The notes: generated by a model from the sequence alone, not told the origin. Counted from the stretch's first letter, positions 42,069-50,998 are shown. The stretch: DNA of 64,000 nucleotides from Desulfosporosinus sp049943955 (GCF_049943955.1 NZ_JBNFTW010000005.1:295428-359427); one strand, 5' to 3'. Translations and numbers: made by a program.

Positions 42069-43310
42069 TTAACGGATAAGCCGAAAATATACATCCTGTC
42101 CTGCTTCAATACCCTCTGTATCCAAGCCGATGTGTACTAGAGCATCTGCCAGAACCATCGTCCGTATCAGGCCGGATTTTCCACGAATCGGTTCAACTAC
42201 CCACTTATCCCCGTTTGAACTAAGTTGGACTCGAATAAATTCCTCCCTGCCACTCCCAGAGTATAAATTCTGGGTTATTGTTCCCTTAGGCAAGGGCTCG
42301 GATTTAGGATGTAAAACAGAGGCATCTAACCACGGACGGACAATTGTATCAAATACGACCATTGCTGAGGCAGGATGACCGGGGAGCCCAAAAATCAGTT
42401 TCTGATCCACGATTCCGCCTATAGTAGGCTTACCTGGTCGTAATGCTAAGCCGTGAAAAAGCAACCCTGGCTCTCCAAGTTCGTCAATAAGCTGAGCAGA
42501 CAGATCTCTCGAACCAACGGAACTCCCGCCGGAGAGCAGAACTATATCGTTTTCCTGTAACATCGTAGTTAATATTGTGCGCATTTTTTCTAAGTCGTCC
42601 TTGACAATACCATAGTGATGAGCTTCGGCACCACAAGCAATGGCTTGCCCAAGTAATGTATAGCCATTGATATCTCTTGACTGGCCAGGATGCGGTATTT
42701 GATCCGGTGGAATAATTTCATCACCGGTAGAAAGAATCCCAACTCGGAATCGTGGCAAAACTGGGACGGTCACTAACCCTTGAGATGCAAGAAGCCCCAT
42801 TTCTTGTGCTCTTATCCGAGTAAATTCCGGAAGTATAACCTCTCCTTTGCTCAGGTCCTCTCCAATATCAATCAGATTTTCCCCAGGTGCAGCAGACTTA
42901 GTAACACCATAAAGTCCCTCACCAAAGTTTTCGAGATGCTCAATCATTACAACAGCATTTGCACCTTCCGGAAGCATTCCTCCTGTGGGGATTAAAATGC
43001 CAATCCCCTTCTCTAATTGTTCCGCGGGAGCCTTGCCCATGAGCACTTCTCCGCGGCATTGGATTAAGGCCGGCATACTCTCACTGGCTCCAAAGGTATC
43101 CTCAGCCCGAACAGCCATTCCATCCACCGTTGATTTGCGAAAATGGGGCAGCTCACAGGTCGCCGGTATATCCCAGGCTACAATACGTCCTAACGAATCT
43201 TCCAAAGAAACTTTTTCAACGTGTTGATATAAAGAGAGAACATAGGGTTTTAAGGTTTCGATCGCCTCTGTTAATGTTTTGACTTTAAAAAGTTCACTGC
43301 TGCTTCCCAT
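42069..43310 (-). CDS. moeA: MoeA-type molybdopterin molybdotransferase (standard length)
   Basis: Second MoeA paralogue, 413 residues, with the same three-domain order: N-terminal (TVDGMAVRAEDTFGAS), MoCF-binding domain (STGDEIIP, SGGSSVGSRDL) and C-terminal beta domain. Two MoeA proteins in one block occur in organisms that make both molybdenum and tungsten cofactors, where each is thought to handle one metal; which does which cannot be seen. The gap to the fusion gene is 35 bp, to moeB-like 27 bp; one operon. Confidence 0.92.
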   Translation of the reverse strand: MGSSSELFKVKTLTEAIETLKPYVLSLYQHVEKVSLEDSLGRIVAWDIPATCELPHFRKSTVDGMAVRAEDTFGASESMPALIQCRGEVLMGKAPAEQLEKGIGILIPTGGMLPEGANAVVMIEHLENFGEGLYGVTKSAAPGENLIDIGEDLSKGEVILPEFTRIRAQEMGLLASQGLVTVPVLPRFRVGILSTGDEIIPPDQIPHPGQSRDINGYTLLGQAIACGAEAHHYGIVKDDLEKMRTILTTMLQENDIVLLSGGSSVGSRDLSAQLIDELGEPGLLFHGLALRPGKPTIGGIVDQKLIFGLPGHPASAMVVFDTIVRPWLDASVLHPKSEPLPKGTITQNLYSGSGREEFIRVQLSSNGDKWVVEPIRGKSGLIRTMVLADALVHIGLDTEGIEAGQDVYFRLIR

Positions 43311-43337
43311 GTCTCATTAACTCCTTCTCCTCCAAAA

Positions 43338-44024
43338 TCACTCAATTTCAAATCGTTCAAATTCCATGGTTAGCAAATCAACTTGCAGCCAAGCATTCCT
43401 CAAAGAGGGCTGGCGCCCGATAAGTATTTTTACAGTTTCAGCAACACTTAAGCAAGCCAAAACTCCAGGTGTAAACGCTGGATTACCCCAAGTCTTCTCA
43501 ACACCATTATCACCTCGTCCGAATAACCACTGAGCACTAAAATCCCCCGGCATACTCACTCCCAGCTGACCATACCAACCCGCGATACTGGCATATACCA
43601 AAGGCAAATTCATTTGGTGACAGACCCTCTCCAACATAACACGAGTTTCTCTGGAATCAAGGGCATCACACACGAGATTGACTCCCTGTAAATGTTCGGG
43701 ACCGGTATCTTCTCTAAACCAGCCTTTAATAGCATCAACATGGATCTCAGAGTTTACAATTTTTAATCGTTCCTGTGCTGCTTCTACTTTCCACTGTCCG
43801 ATATTAAGCTCTGTAGCCATGATTTGGCGGTTAAGGTTACTTATTTCGAAACGATCACCGTCAAACAGGATTAATTTGCCAACCCCAATACGAGCAAGTT
43901 GTTCGGCAATATGCCCGCCTAAACCTCCGCAGCCAACAATTGCAACTGCGGAATTCGCTAATTTTTGCTGATTCTCATCGGTTAATGTTTTCTTATTACG
44001 ACGATACCGGCCTTCGAAAACCAT
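43338..44024 (-). CDS. ThiF/MoeB/HesA-family adenylyltransferase
   Basis: E1-like enzyme that activates the C-terminal Gly-Gly of a MoaD/ThiS-type carrier. Nucleotide-binding GCGGLGGHIAEQLARIG (about 31-47), DGDRFEISNLNRQI and the substrate-Asp region are conserved; 228 residues. The CxxC zinc pairs of MoeB/ThiF are absent. It directly abuts the MoaD-like gene (one-base spacing), so it is almost certainly its partner in sulfur loading for the pyranopterin of AOR. Confidence 0.9.
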   Translation of the reverse strand: MVFEGRYRRNKKTLTDENQQKLANSAVAIVGCGGLGGHIAEQLARIGVGKLILFDGDRFEISNLNRQIMATELNIGQWKVEAAQERLKIVNSEIHVDAIKGWFREDTGPEHLQGVNLVCDALDSRETRVMLERVCHQMNLPLVYASIAGWYGQLGVSMPGDFSAQWLFGRGDNGVEKTWGNPAFTPGVLACLSVAETVKILIGRQPSLRNAWLQVDLLTMEFERFEIE

Positions 44025-44249
44025 TTATCCCCCTCCTACCGGTGGAAATAGCGCCAAGGTATCATCATTATGCAACACAGTATCTGGCTTGGCATCCTTC
44101 CCATTACGATAACAGATGGCTATTTCTTCAGGTGTAATGTTTAAGGATTGGATAACATCAAGAACGCATGTTTCTTCGGGAAAGTCAAACTCTCTGACCT
44201 TAAAACGCCCATCGCGAAATGTAGCGAACAATTTAACGATTACACGCAC
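44025..44249 (-). CDS. moaD: MoaD/ThiS-family sulfur carrier
   Basis: 74-residue beta-grasp ubiquitin-like protein ending in PPVGGG, the Gly-Gly tail that is adenylylated then thiocarboxylated. Start MRVIVKLFATFRDGR is the normal MoaD opening. In AOR operons such MoaD homologues (aor-D type) are thought to supply the cofactor dithiolene sulfur. Downstream of AOR but separated by a strong hairpin, so it may be transcribed by read-through or from its own promoter. Confidence 0.92.
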   Translation of the reverse strand: MRVIVKLFATFRDGRFKVREFDFPEETCVLDVIQSLNITPEEIAICYRNGKDAKPDTVLHNDDTLALFPPVGGG

Positions 44250-44317
44250 CTTCTGTCCTCCGTTCTAATCCATGATTTGGACGCAAAGTTGTCCACATTG
44301 AATTACTCAAAATCATA

Positions 44318-44360
44318 CTACCTCAAATGGGGGACCATAAAGATCCCCCATTTGAGGTAG
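44318..44360 (-). terminator. Strong hairpin between AOR and the cofactor genes
   Basis: Perfect 17-bp arms CTACCTCAAATGGGGGA (44318-44334) and its complement (44344-44360), nine-base loop. The T-run is poor on either strand, so it may be an mRNA-processing or partial terminator that lets AOR be made in larger amounts than MoaD-MoeA. Confidence 0.65.
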
Positions 44361-44397
44361 CATACAGTATTATCGAGTCAATCGTAAGATATACCTA

Positions 44398-46194
44398 CTA
44401 AATCCCTAATTTTGCAAGAGTTTCGGCAGTTGGTACGCCATTTTCGTCCCAGCCACGTTCGGCATAGTAAGCAGGCAGAAGTTCAGGTAATCTATGAACA
44501 CTTCCTTTGGAACTTCCCGATTGAATCGGAACCTCTAATAAACGTTTTGGAAGTGTGTCATCTGCTTTAGTCATGCCTATGCGCAAATTCTGCAAACGTT
44601 CTAGGTTCCAAATTCGTTCTCCACATTGCAGGATTTCTTCATCCGTGTAGTTGCATCCTGTCACAGCATTGATTATTTCGGTGTAATCAGAGAGCCCCAA
44701 GGCAAACGAAGTGAATAAGCACATTCCAATAGAATCAATTACAGCCGTGAGATCTTGAAAGATCTTAACCCACCCAGCTTTTCCTTCAAGGGAGTCTTTA
44801 TCCAGTTTTTGCGGTAAACCAAGAATCTCAGGAGAAACCATGTATCCTCGAACGTGACAACCACCGCGATTATTTGTAGCATATTGAAGTCCATGGCCTT
44901 GGATACCGCGTGGATCATATGCCGGAATATCGAGCTTCTTAACTGACATGGATAGTTCCGGGTGACCATACGCTTCAGCCAAGCGATAAGAACCAGCGGC
45001 TAATTTAGTTCCTAGTGCACCTTCGGCATACCCCATTTTACGTGTCCATTCAACCATACCTTGGCTATTTCCAAATTCCAGAGGTACCCCTTCCAGTTCC
45101 TCTTGCTTAATATATCCGCGTTGAACAAGTTCCATAGCTACTGCTATGGTACAACCAGCTGAAATCGAATCCATACCTAGTTTGTTGCATAAGTCATTGG
45201 CAACATGAATCGCATCATAGTCATGAACACCGCAGTCTCCGCCAAAGGACCATACTGCTTCGTATTCAGGGCCGCCACCTTCTCCGTCTTTCCATTTGTT
45301 ATAACGACCGCAAGCAATGGGGCAACGGAAACAGGGGTCTTTTTTGATCAAATGCTTTTCGGTCATTGTTTCGCCACTGGTCAGATCGGCATCGGGATCA
45401 TAGGAATCCTGAAAATTTTTGAAAGGAAATATTCCACTCTCATTGATAATATTAACAAGAATAGCCGTACCATATGTTGGAAGTCCTTGACCTGTTACAC
45501 CATTTTCTTTAATTTTGGCTAAAGCCAAACGGAGAACTTTTTTCATATCATCCGGTTTAGCATTTTCGACCTTGCCTGTTCCACGGCATACGATCGCTTT
45601 AAGGTTCTTCGACCCCATTACAGCACCTACACCACTACGCCCAGCGGCACGAAATTTATCGTTCATGATTGCTGCGTTCATGGAAAGGTTTTCACCTGCA
45701 GGGCCAATAGTTAAAACTTTTGCTTTTGGATCTCCAAATTCCTCTAAGAGAGCAGCGGTGGTGGCATAGACATCTTGTCCCCAAAGATGAGCAGCATCTT
45801 TAATTTCTACTTTATCATCGAGAATGGATATATATTGTGGATTTACCGCTTTGCCTTCTAAGATTACCATATCCCAACCGGCAAACTTTAATTGTGCTCC
45901 CCAGTATCCGCCTGAGTTGGAAGACGCAATAGCTCCATTAAGAGGAGATTTTGTGACAACCATGTAACGTCCGCCTGTGGGAGCGTTGGTACCTGTCAGA
46001 ACTCCTGCAGAAATAAATATCTTATTTTCTTGTGAAAGAGGATCTACATCAGGGCCTACTTCATCAAAACACATTTTTCCGCCAAGACCACGACCGCTCA
46101 GATATTTTTTAGCCAGTTCCATATTTAAAGCTTCCGTAGTTATTTTGCCTTCTGTCAAATTAATACGTAATATTTTCCCAGTATAACCAACCAT
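44398..46194 (-). CDS. aor: Aldehyde:ferredoxin oxidoreductase (tungsten AOR family)
   Basis: Oxidises aldehydes to acids (or reduces acids) using a tungsto-bispterin and one [4Fe-4S], with ferredoxin. From the ATG at 46194 (AGGAGG upstream) it is 598 residues; cluster cysteines fall at 288, 291, 295 (CFRCPIAC) and 492, essentially the numbering of Pyrococcus furiosus AOR. Pterin contacts (GGRYMVVTKSPLNGAIASSNS; GKNLK-type GSKNLKA) are intact. A sigma-54 promoter precedes it. Its neighbours make its cofactor, import its metal and may take its electrons (Hdr-like oxidoreductase), and an alcohol dehydrogenase shares its control sequences. Physiological aldehyde unknown. Confidence 0.95.
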   Translation of the reverse strand: MVGYTGKILRINLTEGKITTEALNMELAKKYLSGRGLGGKMCFDEVGPDVDPLSQENKIFISAGVLTGTNAPTGGRYMVVTKSPLNGAIASSNSGGYWGAQLKFAGWDMVILEGKAVNPQYISILDDKVEIKDAAHLWGQDVYATTAALLEEFGDPKAKVLTIGPAGENLSMNAAIMNDKFRAAGRSGVGAVMGSKNLKAIVCRGTGKVENAKPDDMKKVLRLALAKIKENGVTGQGLPTYGTAILVNIINESGIFPFKNFQDSYDPDADLTSGETMTEKHLIKKDPCFRCPIACGRYNKWKDGEGGGPEYEAVWSFGGDCGVHDYDAIHVANDLCNKLGMDSISAGCTIAVAMELVQRGYIKQEELEGVPLEFGNSQGMVEWTRKMGYAEGALGTKLAAGSYRLAEAYGHPELSMSVKKLDIPAYDPRGIQGHGLQYATNNRGGCHVRGYMVSPEILGLPQKLDKDSLEGKAGWVKIFQDLTAVIDSIGMCLFTSFALGLSDYTEIINAVTGCNYTDEEILQCGERIWNLERLQNLRIGMTKADDTLPKRLLEVPIQSGSSKGSVHRLPELLPAYYAERGWDENGVPTAETLAKLGI

Positions 46195-46271
46195 AATCTT
46201 CCTCCTCATGATTATCTTATCTCAGCACATAGTTGAACAAATTAACTAAGACGAAGTATGACAACTATATA

Positions 46272-46289
46272 AAGCAATTCTAATGCCAA
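46272..46289 (-). promoter_or_regulatory. Sigma-54 promoter of AOR
   Basis: TTGGCATTAGAATTGCTT on the minus strand: -24 GG and -12 GC separated by exactly ten bases, near-consensus TGGCAY-N5-TTGCW. Expected start about 46262, giving a leader of about 68 bases. Confidence 0.8.
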
Positions 46290-46440
46290 TATAAAGTGTT
46301 ATAATAATTTTTCGACTTGCTTGAATATTTATCAATCCAAACCAAGATACATCCAATTAAAACAAATTAAATCAAATTAGATTAAATTCAAAACAACATT
46401 GTAAAATTAATTCTTAGAATTGTAGCGAGGTAATGCAAAT

Positions 46441-46485
46441 TAAATAGTGCGCCAAATTTGAACAGTCCGGAATTCAAACTGCTCC
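46441..46485 (-). promoter_or_regulatory. Upstream activator-type module of AOR
   Basis: Minus-strand order: GGAGCAGTTTG (46485-46475), TGTTCAA (46464-46458), TTTGGCGCACTATTTA (46456-46441), 150-200 bp upstream of the sigma-54 promoter. The same three blocks occur at 54978-55021 by the alcohol dehydrogenase. The rest of 46290-46587 is very AT-rich with many TTAAATT-type words and holds no gene. Confidence 0.55.
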
Positions 46486-46587
46486 AAACTTAAACATTTT
46501 TGACCATTAAATCAAAAAACCACACACAATTTAATCAAAATAATTATAATTAAACCAAATTATATTAAATTAAACCAAACTTAATTA

Positions 46588-46617
46588 TTGACGGCCAAAT
46601 ATATTGGAGGTTATACT
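46588..46617 (+). promoter_or_regulatory. Sigma-A promoter of the tungstate/molybdate transporter, with CCAA-N5-TTGG palindrome
   Basis: TTGACG (46588-46593), 18-bp spacer, TATACT (46612-46617). The spacer contains CCAAATATATTGG (46595-46607), a small dyad suited to a repressor; the HTH-PBP protein at 50075 is a candidate. Start would be near 46624, with about 100 bases of leader. Confidence 0.5.
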
Positions 46618-46724
46618 ATCTGATAGATAAGCAGACAGCCACCAATGTTGTCTTAAACATTAAGTACAAAAAATAGTTGGTGACTGATTGCAAAAACATT
46701 TCAATTTAGGGAGGAGTTAGAGAA

Positions 46725-47729
46725 ATGAAAAAAAGAATAATACCATTATTACTAATCGCTATACTTACCGTGCTCACTGGGTGCGGTACAAGTAGCGGAA
46801 ATAGCACTACAGGAGGAACCAGCAGCTCCACTCCTGATAAAAAAGTGACATTAAACATTTTAGCGGCAGGAACTTTAACAGTGCCGTTTAAACAAGTTGA
46901 TGAAGCTTTTCAAAAGAAGTATCCTAACGTAACCGTGCATCCTCAATTTGGCGGCAGTGTTAAGATGGTTAAACAAGTTACGGATTTGAAACAGCCGGCT
47001 GACTTAGTGGCAGTAGCCGATTATACTGTTATCCCTAAATACATGTTTGGCAGCAATGGTCAGCAAAAATATACCGATTGGTATGTTGGTTTTGCCAGCA
47101 ATGAAATTACCTTTGTTTATACGAATCAAAGCAAAGGCCACGATAAAATAACGCCGGATAACTGGTATCAAGTGCTTGCTGAAAAAGGTGTGCAAATTGG
47201 TCGATCGAATCCTGACACTGATCCTTCCGGCTATCAAACCTTACAAATGTTAAATCTAGCTGAGAAATACTATAAAGCTCCTGACTTAACCAAGAATATT
47301 CTGGCCAATGCTCCGGCAACAAATATCCGCGATACAGAAACTGAGCTTTTAAGTGCTCTTCAAGCCGGACAGATTGATTATTTAGCAATCTATAAATCGG
47401 ATGCCTTACAGCATGGATTAAAATACTTACAATTACCAGCTCAAATTAACCTCAGTGATCCTAAATATGCCGATTCCTACAAAGAAGCCAATGTACAAAC
47501 AAAGAATGGAAATCTGACCGGTATGCCAATCGTTTACGCTTTGACCATACCCAATAATGCTGCAAACGCAGATTGGGCGCAGAAATATGCCGCTTTCCTC
47601 TTCGGACCTGAAGGGCAGGCAATCTTCCAAAAAGACGGTTTCGGAATGCTGCCTAAGCCTTATGCCAATGATGTCAGCAAAGTCCCTTCCTCTTTAAGCT
47701 CGTTAGTCAGCTCCTGGCCGCAAAAATAG
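46725..47729 (+). CDS. wtpA: Tungstate/molybdate ABC transporter substrate-binding lipoprotein
   Basis: Lipoprotein that captures oxyanions outside the membrane. Signal peptide with lipobox LTGC (Cys20), then a Ser/Thr/Gly linker and an SBP domain of the ModA/WtpA type: ILAAGTLTVPFKQV, PADLVAVADYTVIPKYMF, SNEITFVYTNQSKG, IGRSNPDTDPSGY (oxyanion loop) and ending with GFGMLPKPY. It resembles WtpA more than ModA or TupA. Strong GGGAGGAG site. Directly between AOR and the permease/ATPase, it is the obvious metal importer for the AOR cofactor. Confidence 0.9.
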   Translation: MKKRIIPLLLIAILTVLTGCGTSSGNSTTGGTSSSTPDKKVTLNILAAGTLTVPFKQVDEAFQKKYPNVTVHPQFGGSVKMVKQVTDLKQPADLVAVADYTVIPKYMFGSNGQQKYTDWYVGFASNEITFVYTNQSKGHDKITPDNWYQVLAEKGVQIGRSNPDTDPSGYQTLQMLNLAEKYYKAPDLTKNILANAPATNIRDTETELLSALQAGQIDYLAIYKSDALQHGLKYLQLPAQINLSDPKYADSYKEANVQTKNGNLTGMPIVYALTIPNNAANADWAQKYAAFLFGPEGQAIFQKDGFGMLPKPYANDVSKVPSSLSSLVSSWPQK

Positions 47730-47879
47730 TTATAAAAACACATCAGATGGAGTTTAACTCTATCTGACGTGTTGACGTATTATGGTAATTTCAAATTCGT
47801 TGAATAGCATAATATTTTGCATTTACTTAATGATTAATAATACAATGGTTTAATAAATGGTCCTAGGAGGAAGTTTCGG

Positions 47880-48674
47880 GTGGGTAACCGTATATTTTTT
47901 CTGTTATTTTGGTTAGTTGGCAGTATTATTCTCGCTTTTACCCTCATCCCTTTATTAAATCTATTTCTTACTCAACCTCTATCATCAATTGTGAATGTTG
48001 CCGGGATGCAGGATGTTCGGGCTTCAATTTATTTGAGTATGATTACTGCAGTCATAACGGCTTTATTAGCCGCTATATTGGGGACTCCCTTAGCTTACCT
48101 GCTAGCAAGACGTTCATTTCCTCACCAGGCAGTCATTGAAGCGATTGTGGATTTACCTCTAGCGGTACCCCATACGGTTGCCGGTATATCCCTTTTATTC
48201 ATTTTTGGAAGAAATGGTCCTATTGGCAGAATAGCCCAACATTTTGGGTTAAGTTTCTGGGGGAGTTCCCTAGGTATTATAATAGGAATGCTGTTTGTCA
48301 GCTCGCCGTACATGATTAATGCTGCTCGGGAAGGTTTTGAAAGTATTGATATTCGTTTAGAAAAAGCGGCCCGTACTTTAGGAGCTACTCCTAGACAAGT
48401 CTTTTTACATGTATCTCTTCCTCTTTCATTACGGAGTATCCTGACAGGGATTGTACTTACCTATGCTCGTTCCATTGCCGAGTTCGGGGCAGTAATTGTC
48501 ATGGCTTATTATCCGCAAACCGCACCGGTCAAAATTTACGAACTCTTCCTCAGCGGGGGTATCGAACAAGCCGCAGCGGCAGCAGCACTTTTGTTGTTGA
48601 TCACTATTTCCACGTTTGTACTTTTTCGATATTTTGCCTACAAGCCTAGACTAAAACAGTATCATAAGAATTAG
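47880..48674 (+). CDS. wtpB: Tungstate/molybdate ABC transporter permease
   Basis: 264-residue inner-membrane permease with six helices and the EAA loop (EGFESIDIRLEKAARTLGATPRQVF) that docks with the ATPase. Starts at a GTG behind AGGAGG. The ModB/WtpB-like family signature SIAEFGAVIVMAYYPQTAPVKIYE near the C-terminus supports oxyanion transport. Its stop codon (48672-48674) coincides with the first base of an inserted omegaRNA-like element. Confidence 0.92.
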   Translation: MGNRIFFLLFWLVGSIILAFTLIPLLNLFLTQPLSSIVNVAGMQDVRASIYLSMITAVITALLAAILGTPLAYLLARRSFPHQAVIEAIVDLPLAVPHTVAGISLLFIFGRNGPIGRIAQHFGLSFWGSSLGIIIGMLFVSSPYMINAAREGFESIDIRLEKAARTLGATPRQVFLHVSLPLSLRSILTGIVLTYARSIAEFGAVIVMAYYPQTAPVKIYELFLSGGIEQAAAAAALLLLITISTFVLFRYFAYKPRLKQYHKN

Positions 48675-48814
48675 TGAACTCGTTCAGCTCATGTCCTGTG
48701 GACAGTTTCACCGAAAGCGCCTAGCCTATAACAGATGCTATAGCGCTGAAGGATGGACTCTACCTCCACCGAGGCAAGGTATGGGAACTACTCCCACTTG
48801 AAGTGGGAGTTTTG
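48674..48814 (+). repeat. Omega-RNA-like orphan element, diverged copy 3, between wtpB and wtpC
   Basis: About 141 bp with the order of copies 1 and 2: GTGAACTCGTTCAGCT start, ATGTCC/GGACA hairpin, a GCGCCT/TAGCGC hairpin, GGACTCTACC, and a final ACTCCCACTTGAAGTGGGAG hairpin with TTTT. Base changes in the arms are compensatory relative to copies 1 and 2 (GCCGCCT/AGCGGC), suggesting RNA-level conservation. It separates genes of one transporter operon. Confidence 0.65.
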
Positions 48815-48877
48815 CGATTGGATAAAAATCAGAGAATCGATTTTATGCCAGTAAAAATGAAAGGTACTGTTGAAGTT

Positions 48878-49996
48878 ATGACTATCCAGGTTGAAAATCT
48901 TACGCTGCAAATTGGAAGTTTTAGACTTAAAAATATTAGCTTGAATGTACCGACAGGCAAAGTAGCAGTTATCCTCGGCCCAAGCGGTTCTGGAAAATCA
49001 CTATTATTGGATGCTCTTGCCGGATTTAGCCGGCCACAGAGCGGACGAATTCTCCTCGAAAGTCAAGACATCACTGCGCTTCCCCCGGAAGCAAGAAAAA
49101 TCGGTTTTATGTTCCAAGATTATGCCCTTTTTCCTAACCTTACTGTGCGCGAAAACATTCTATTTTCACTTCGGTTTCGCAACAGAAGAACGCCGGCTGC
49201 CGATAGAGAATCCAATATAGACGTTGGACAAATTATGAGGATGCTTCACATCGATCATCTAACCGATCGTGCTATTGGTGGATTAAGCGGAGGAGAAAAG
49301 CAACGTGTGGCTTTGGCCAGGGCCCTGGTTAGAAACCCTCGGATTTTTTTATTCGATGAACCTATGTCAGCTCTTGATGCTCGGGCTAAAGAAGAACTGC
49401 AAATAGAATTGAGTGAACTATTACATAAATTATCTCTCACAGCAATTTATGTTACCCATGACCAAGCGGAAGCCTCAGCCTTGGGAGACCTTATCTGTAT
49501 CATGGAAAATGGGCAATTAGCTCAGACGGGAACTCATGACGAGATATTTCGCCATCCTAACTCACCTTTTGTTGCCAAATTTGTCGGTATGGAAAATTTA
49601 TTTGAAGGTAAGGTTATTGAACTACACCCAGAGAGCGACAGGCGCTCACTGGTTAGAGTTCAAGTTATAGGGACCGACGGTTCATCCACCGTCTTTACAA
49701 CCATTACGAATCAAGAGGTTAAACTGGGAGAACAAGTATTGATTGGAATACGTCCGGAAGATTTAATTATTCAACCCAGATCACCTAAACAACAATTCAT
49801 GGATAATGGCAATAAAATTTTCGCAACTATAAAGGATATCATACCTTGGGGTATTGTCTATAGGCTTCAAATGGAAGGTCCGTTTTTAATAACTGCTTAT
49901 CAGAACCATCAAAGCATTGAGAATCTCAGTTTAACTGAACAACAGTATGTGCAGGTGACGTTCCCGTCAACGTCGCTCCATCTTATCAAAAAATAG
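48878..49996 (+). CDS. wtpC: Tungstate/molybdate ABC transporter ATP-binding protein
   Basis: ABC ATPase with Walker A GPSGSGKS (residues 34-41), Q-loop FMFQDYALF, signature LSGGEKQRVALARAL, Walker B IFLFDEP, H-loop VTHD and a C-terminal TOBE-type regulatory domain (about 265-370). I place the start at ATG 48878 (MTIQVENLTL, typical opening), though its ribosome site AAAGGT is weak and 14 bases away; the element inserted upstream may have displaced the original one. 372 residues. Translation may depend on the upstream in-frame codons from 48803. Confidence 0.9.
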   Translation: MTIQVENLTLQIGSFRLKNISLNVPTGKVAVILGPSGSGKSLLLDALAGFSRPQSGRILLESQDITALPPEARKIGFMFQDYALFPNLTVRENILFSLRFRNRRTPAADRESNIDVGQIMRMLHIDHLTDRAIGGLSGGEKQRVALARALVRNPRIFLFDEPMSALDARAKEELQIELSELLHKLSLTAIYVTHDQAEASALGDLICIMENGQLAQTGTHDEIFRHPNSPFVAKFVGMENLFEGKVIELHPESDRRSLVRVQVIGTDGSSTVFTTITNQEVKLGEQVLIGIRPEDLIIQPRSPKQQFMDNGNKIFATIKDIIPWGIVYRLQMEGPFLITAYQNHQSIENLSLTEQQYVQVTFPSTSLHLIKK

Positions 49997-50023
49997 GTCT
50001 AAGGATTAAATACGTACGAATCA

Positions 50024-50064
50024 AAGGCAGGGTATAATTTCTTCTGAAAATTATACCCTGCCTT
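50024..50064. terminator. Bidirectional terminator between wtpC and the HTH-PBP gene
   Basis: Perfect 17-bp arms, AAGGCAGGGTATAATTT and its complement, around a seven-base loop, placed between convergent genes. Confidence 0.85.
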
Positions 50065-50074
50065 CAACATTCAA

Positions 50075-50998
50075 TTATGTATTTATTAGAATTTTCCCTG
50101 TCATTGAAGTATCGTATCCGGTCTGCTGGTTAACGGCCTGGATAAATCCTGGAGATCCTAAAGTATTAAGCAACTGATTCCAAATAGATGTTTTTGCTGT
50201 CTTACCCAAACAAACTAGATCATATCTTTCTTGGAATAGGGGGATAAAATCAAGGCCAAGTCGTTTTGCGGCGGCTTTTACTCCAACGCCGACATCGGCT
50301 TGTCCGTTAGCGATAAGACATGCAAGGGCCGAGTGGGTAGTTTCTTCGTGAGCGTAACCCTGAATTCGATCAGGTGAGATTTTTTTCGCTTGTAAGAATG
50401 AGTCAATTCGCAAACGAGTACCGGATCCTTTTTGGCGGTTAACAAAACGAACCCCTACTTGAGTGAGATCGTCCCATGTCTCTAGATTGAGAGGATTTCC
50501 AGAAGCCACGATGAAACCTTGCTCACGTTGAACTAAGTTTACAATGCAAACAGATTCATTGGGGATAATATGACGGACGTAAGAAATATTATAATCTCGT
50601 AAATCATTATCCCACAGATGTATCCCTGTAATATCTGCTTCCCCGTTGTAAAGTGCAATTAGCCCGTCCATACTTCCTTTAAAAGAAAGTGACGTTTCAA
50701 TGGGAATCGCATTATGCTTAAGAAATTCAAAGAGCAGTTCTACGACCGGGTCATGACTTCCAATAAAACAAAGACTTGGTTGTGTCTGATTCTCCGAGGG
50801 TATAGTCTTAGAAGTTTTATAGTTACTCATTGTTCCGTGTAGATAATGGTCAAGTACAGCAGGATCTACCCGAAGTTGTCGGCCAATGCGCTGAGCAGGA
50901 ATCTCTCCTCGTTTTATCAGCTCATACATGGTATACGTCGAAATCTTTAGTATTTTCGCTGCTTCAACCGGAGTCAGTGTTTGACTCAATGTAGTCAC
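50075..50998 (-). CDS. Excisionase-type HTH regulator with PBP-like sensor domain
   Basis: Likely transcription factor for molybdate/tungstate or cofactor genes. N-terminal helix-turn-helix of the MerR/excisionase type (LTPVEAAKILKISTYTMYEL...RIGRQLRVDPAVLDHYL, residues 8-54), then a PBP-like domain (about 78-295) with NRQKGSGTRLRIDSFLQAKK and GQADVGVGVKAAAKRLGLDF. That domain is a paralogue of the C-terminal half of the MoeA fusion. 307 residues. It is convergent with the importer and probably controls it; the ligand could be the oxyanion or a pterin. Known relatives are uncharacterised in my knowledge. Confidence 0.85.
   Translation of the reverse strand: MTTLSQTLTPVEAAKILKISTYTMYELIKRGEIPAQRIGRQLRVDPAVLDHYLHGTMSNYKTSKTIPSENQTQPSLCFIGSHDPVVELLFEFLKHNAIPIETSLSFKGSMDGLIALYNGEADITGIHLWDNDLRDYNISYVRHIIPNESVCIVNLVQREQGFIVASGNPLNLETWDDLTQVGVRFVNRQKGSGTRLRIDSFLQAKKISPDRIQGYAHEETTHSALACLIANGQADVGVGVKAAAKRLGLDFIPLFQERYDLVCLGKTAKTSIWNQLLNTLGSPGFIQAVNQQTGYDTSMTGKILINT

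Noticed and set aside
46290..46590. AT-rich words TTAAATT/ATTAAA repeated between AOR and wtpA, considered as an iteron-like array or replication origin.
   Set aside because: Spacing is irregular, no DnaA boxes or replication gene; it is ordinary low-complexity promoter DNA.
46618..46724. Possible molybdenum/tungsten-cofactor riboswitch in the wtpA leader.
   Set aside because: The leader is too short and AU-rich and lacks the conserved core; only simple dyads are visible.
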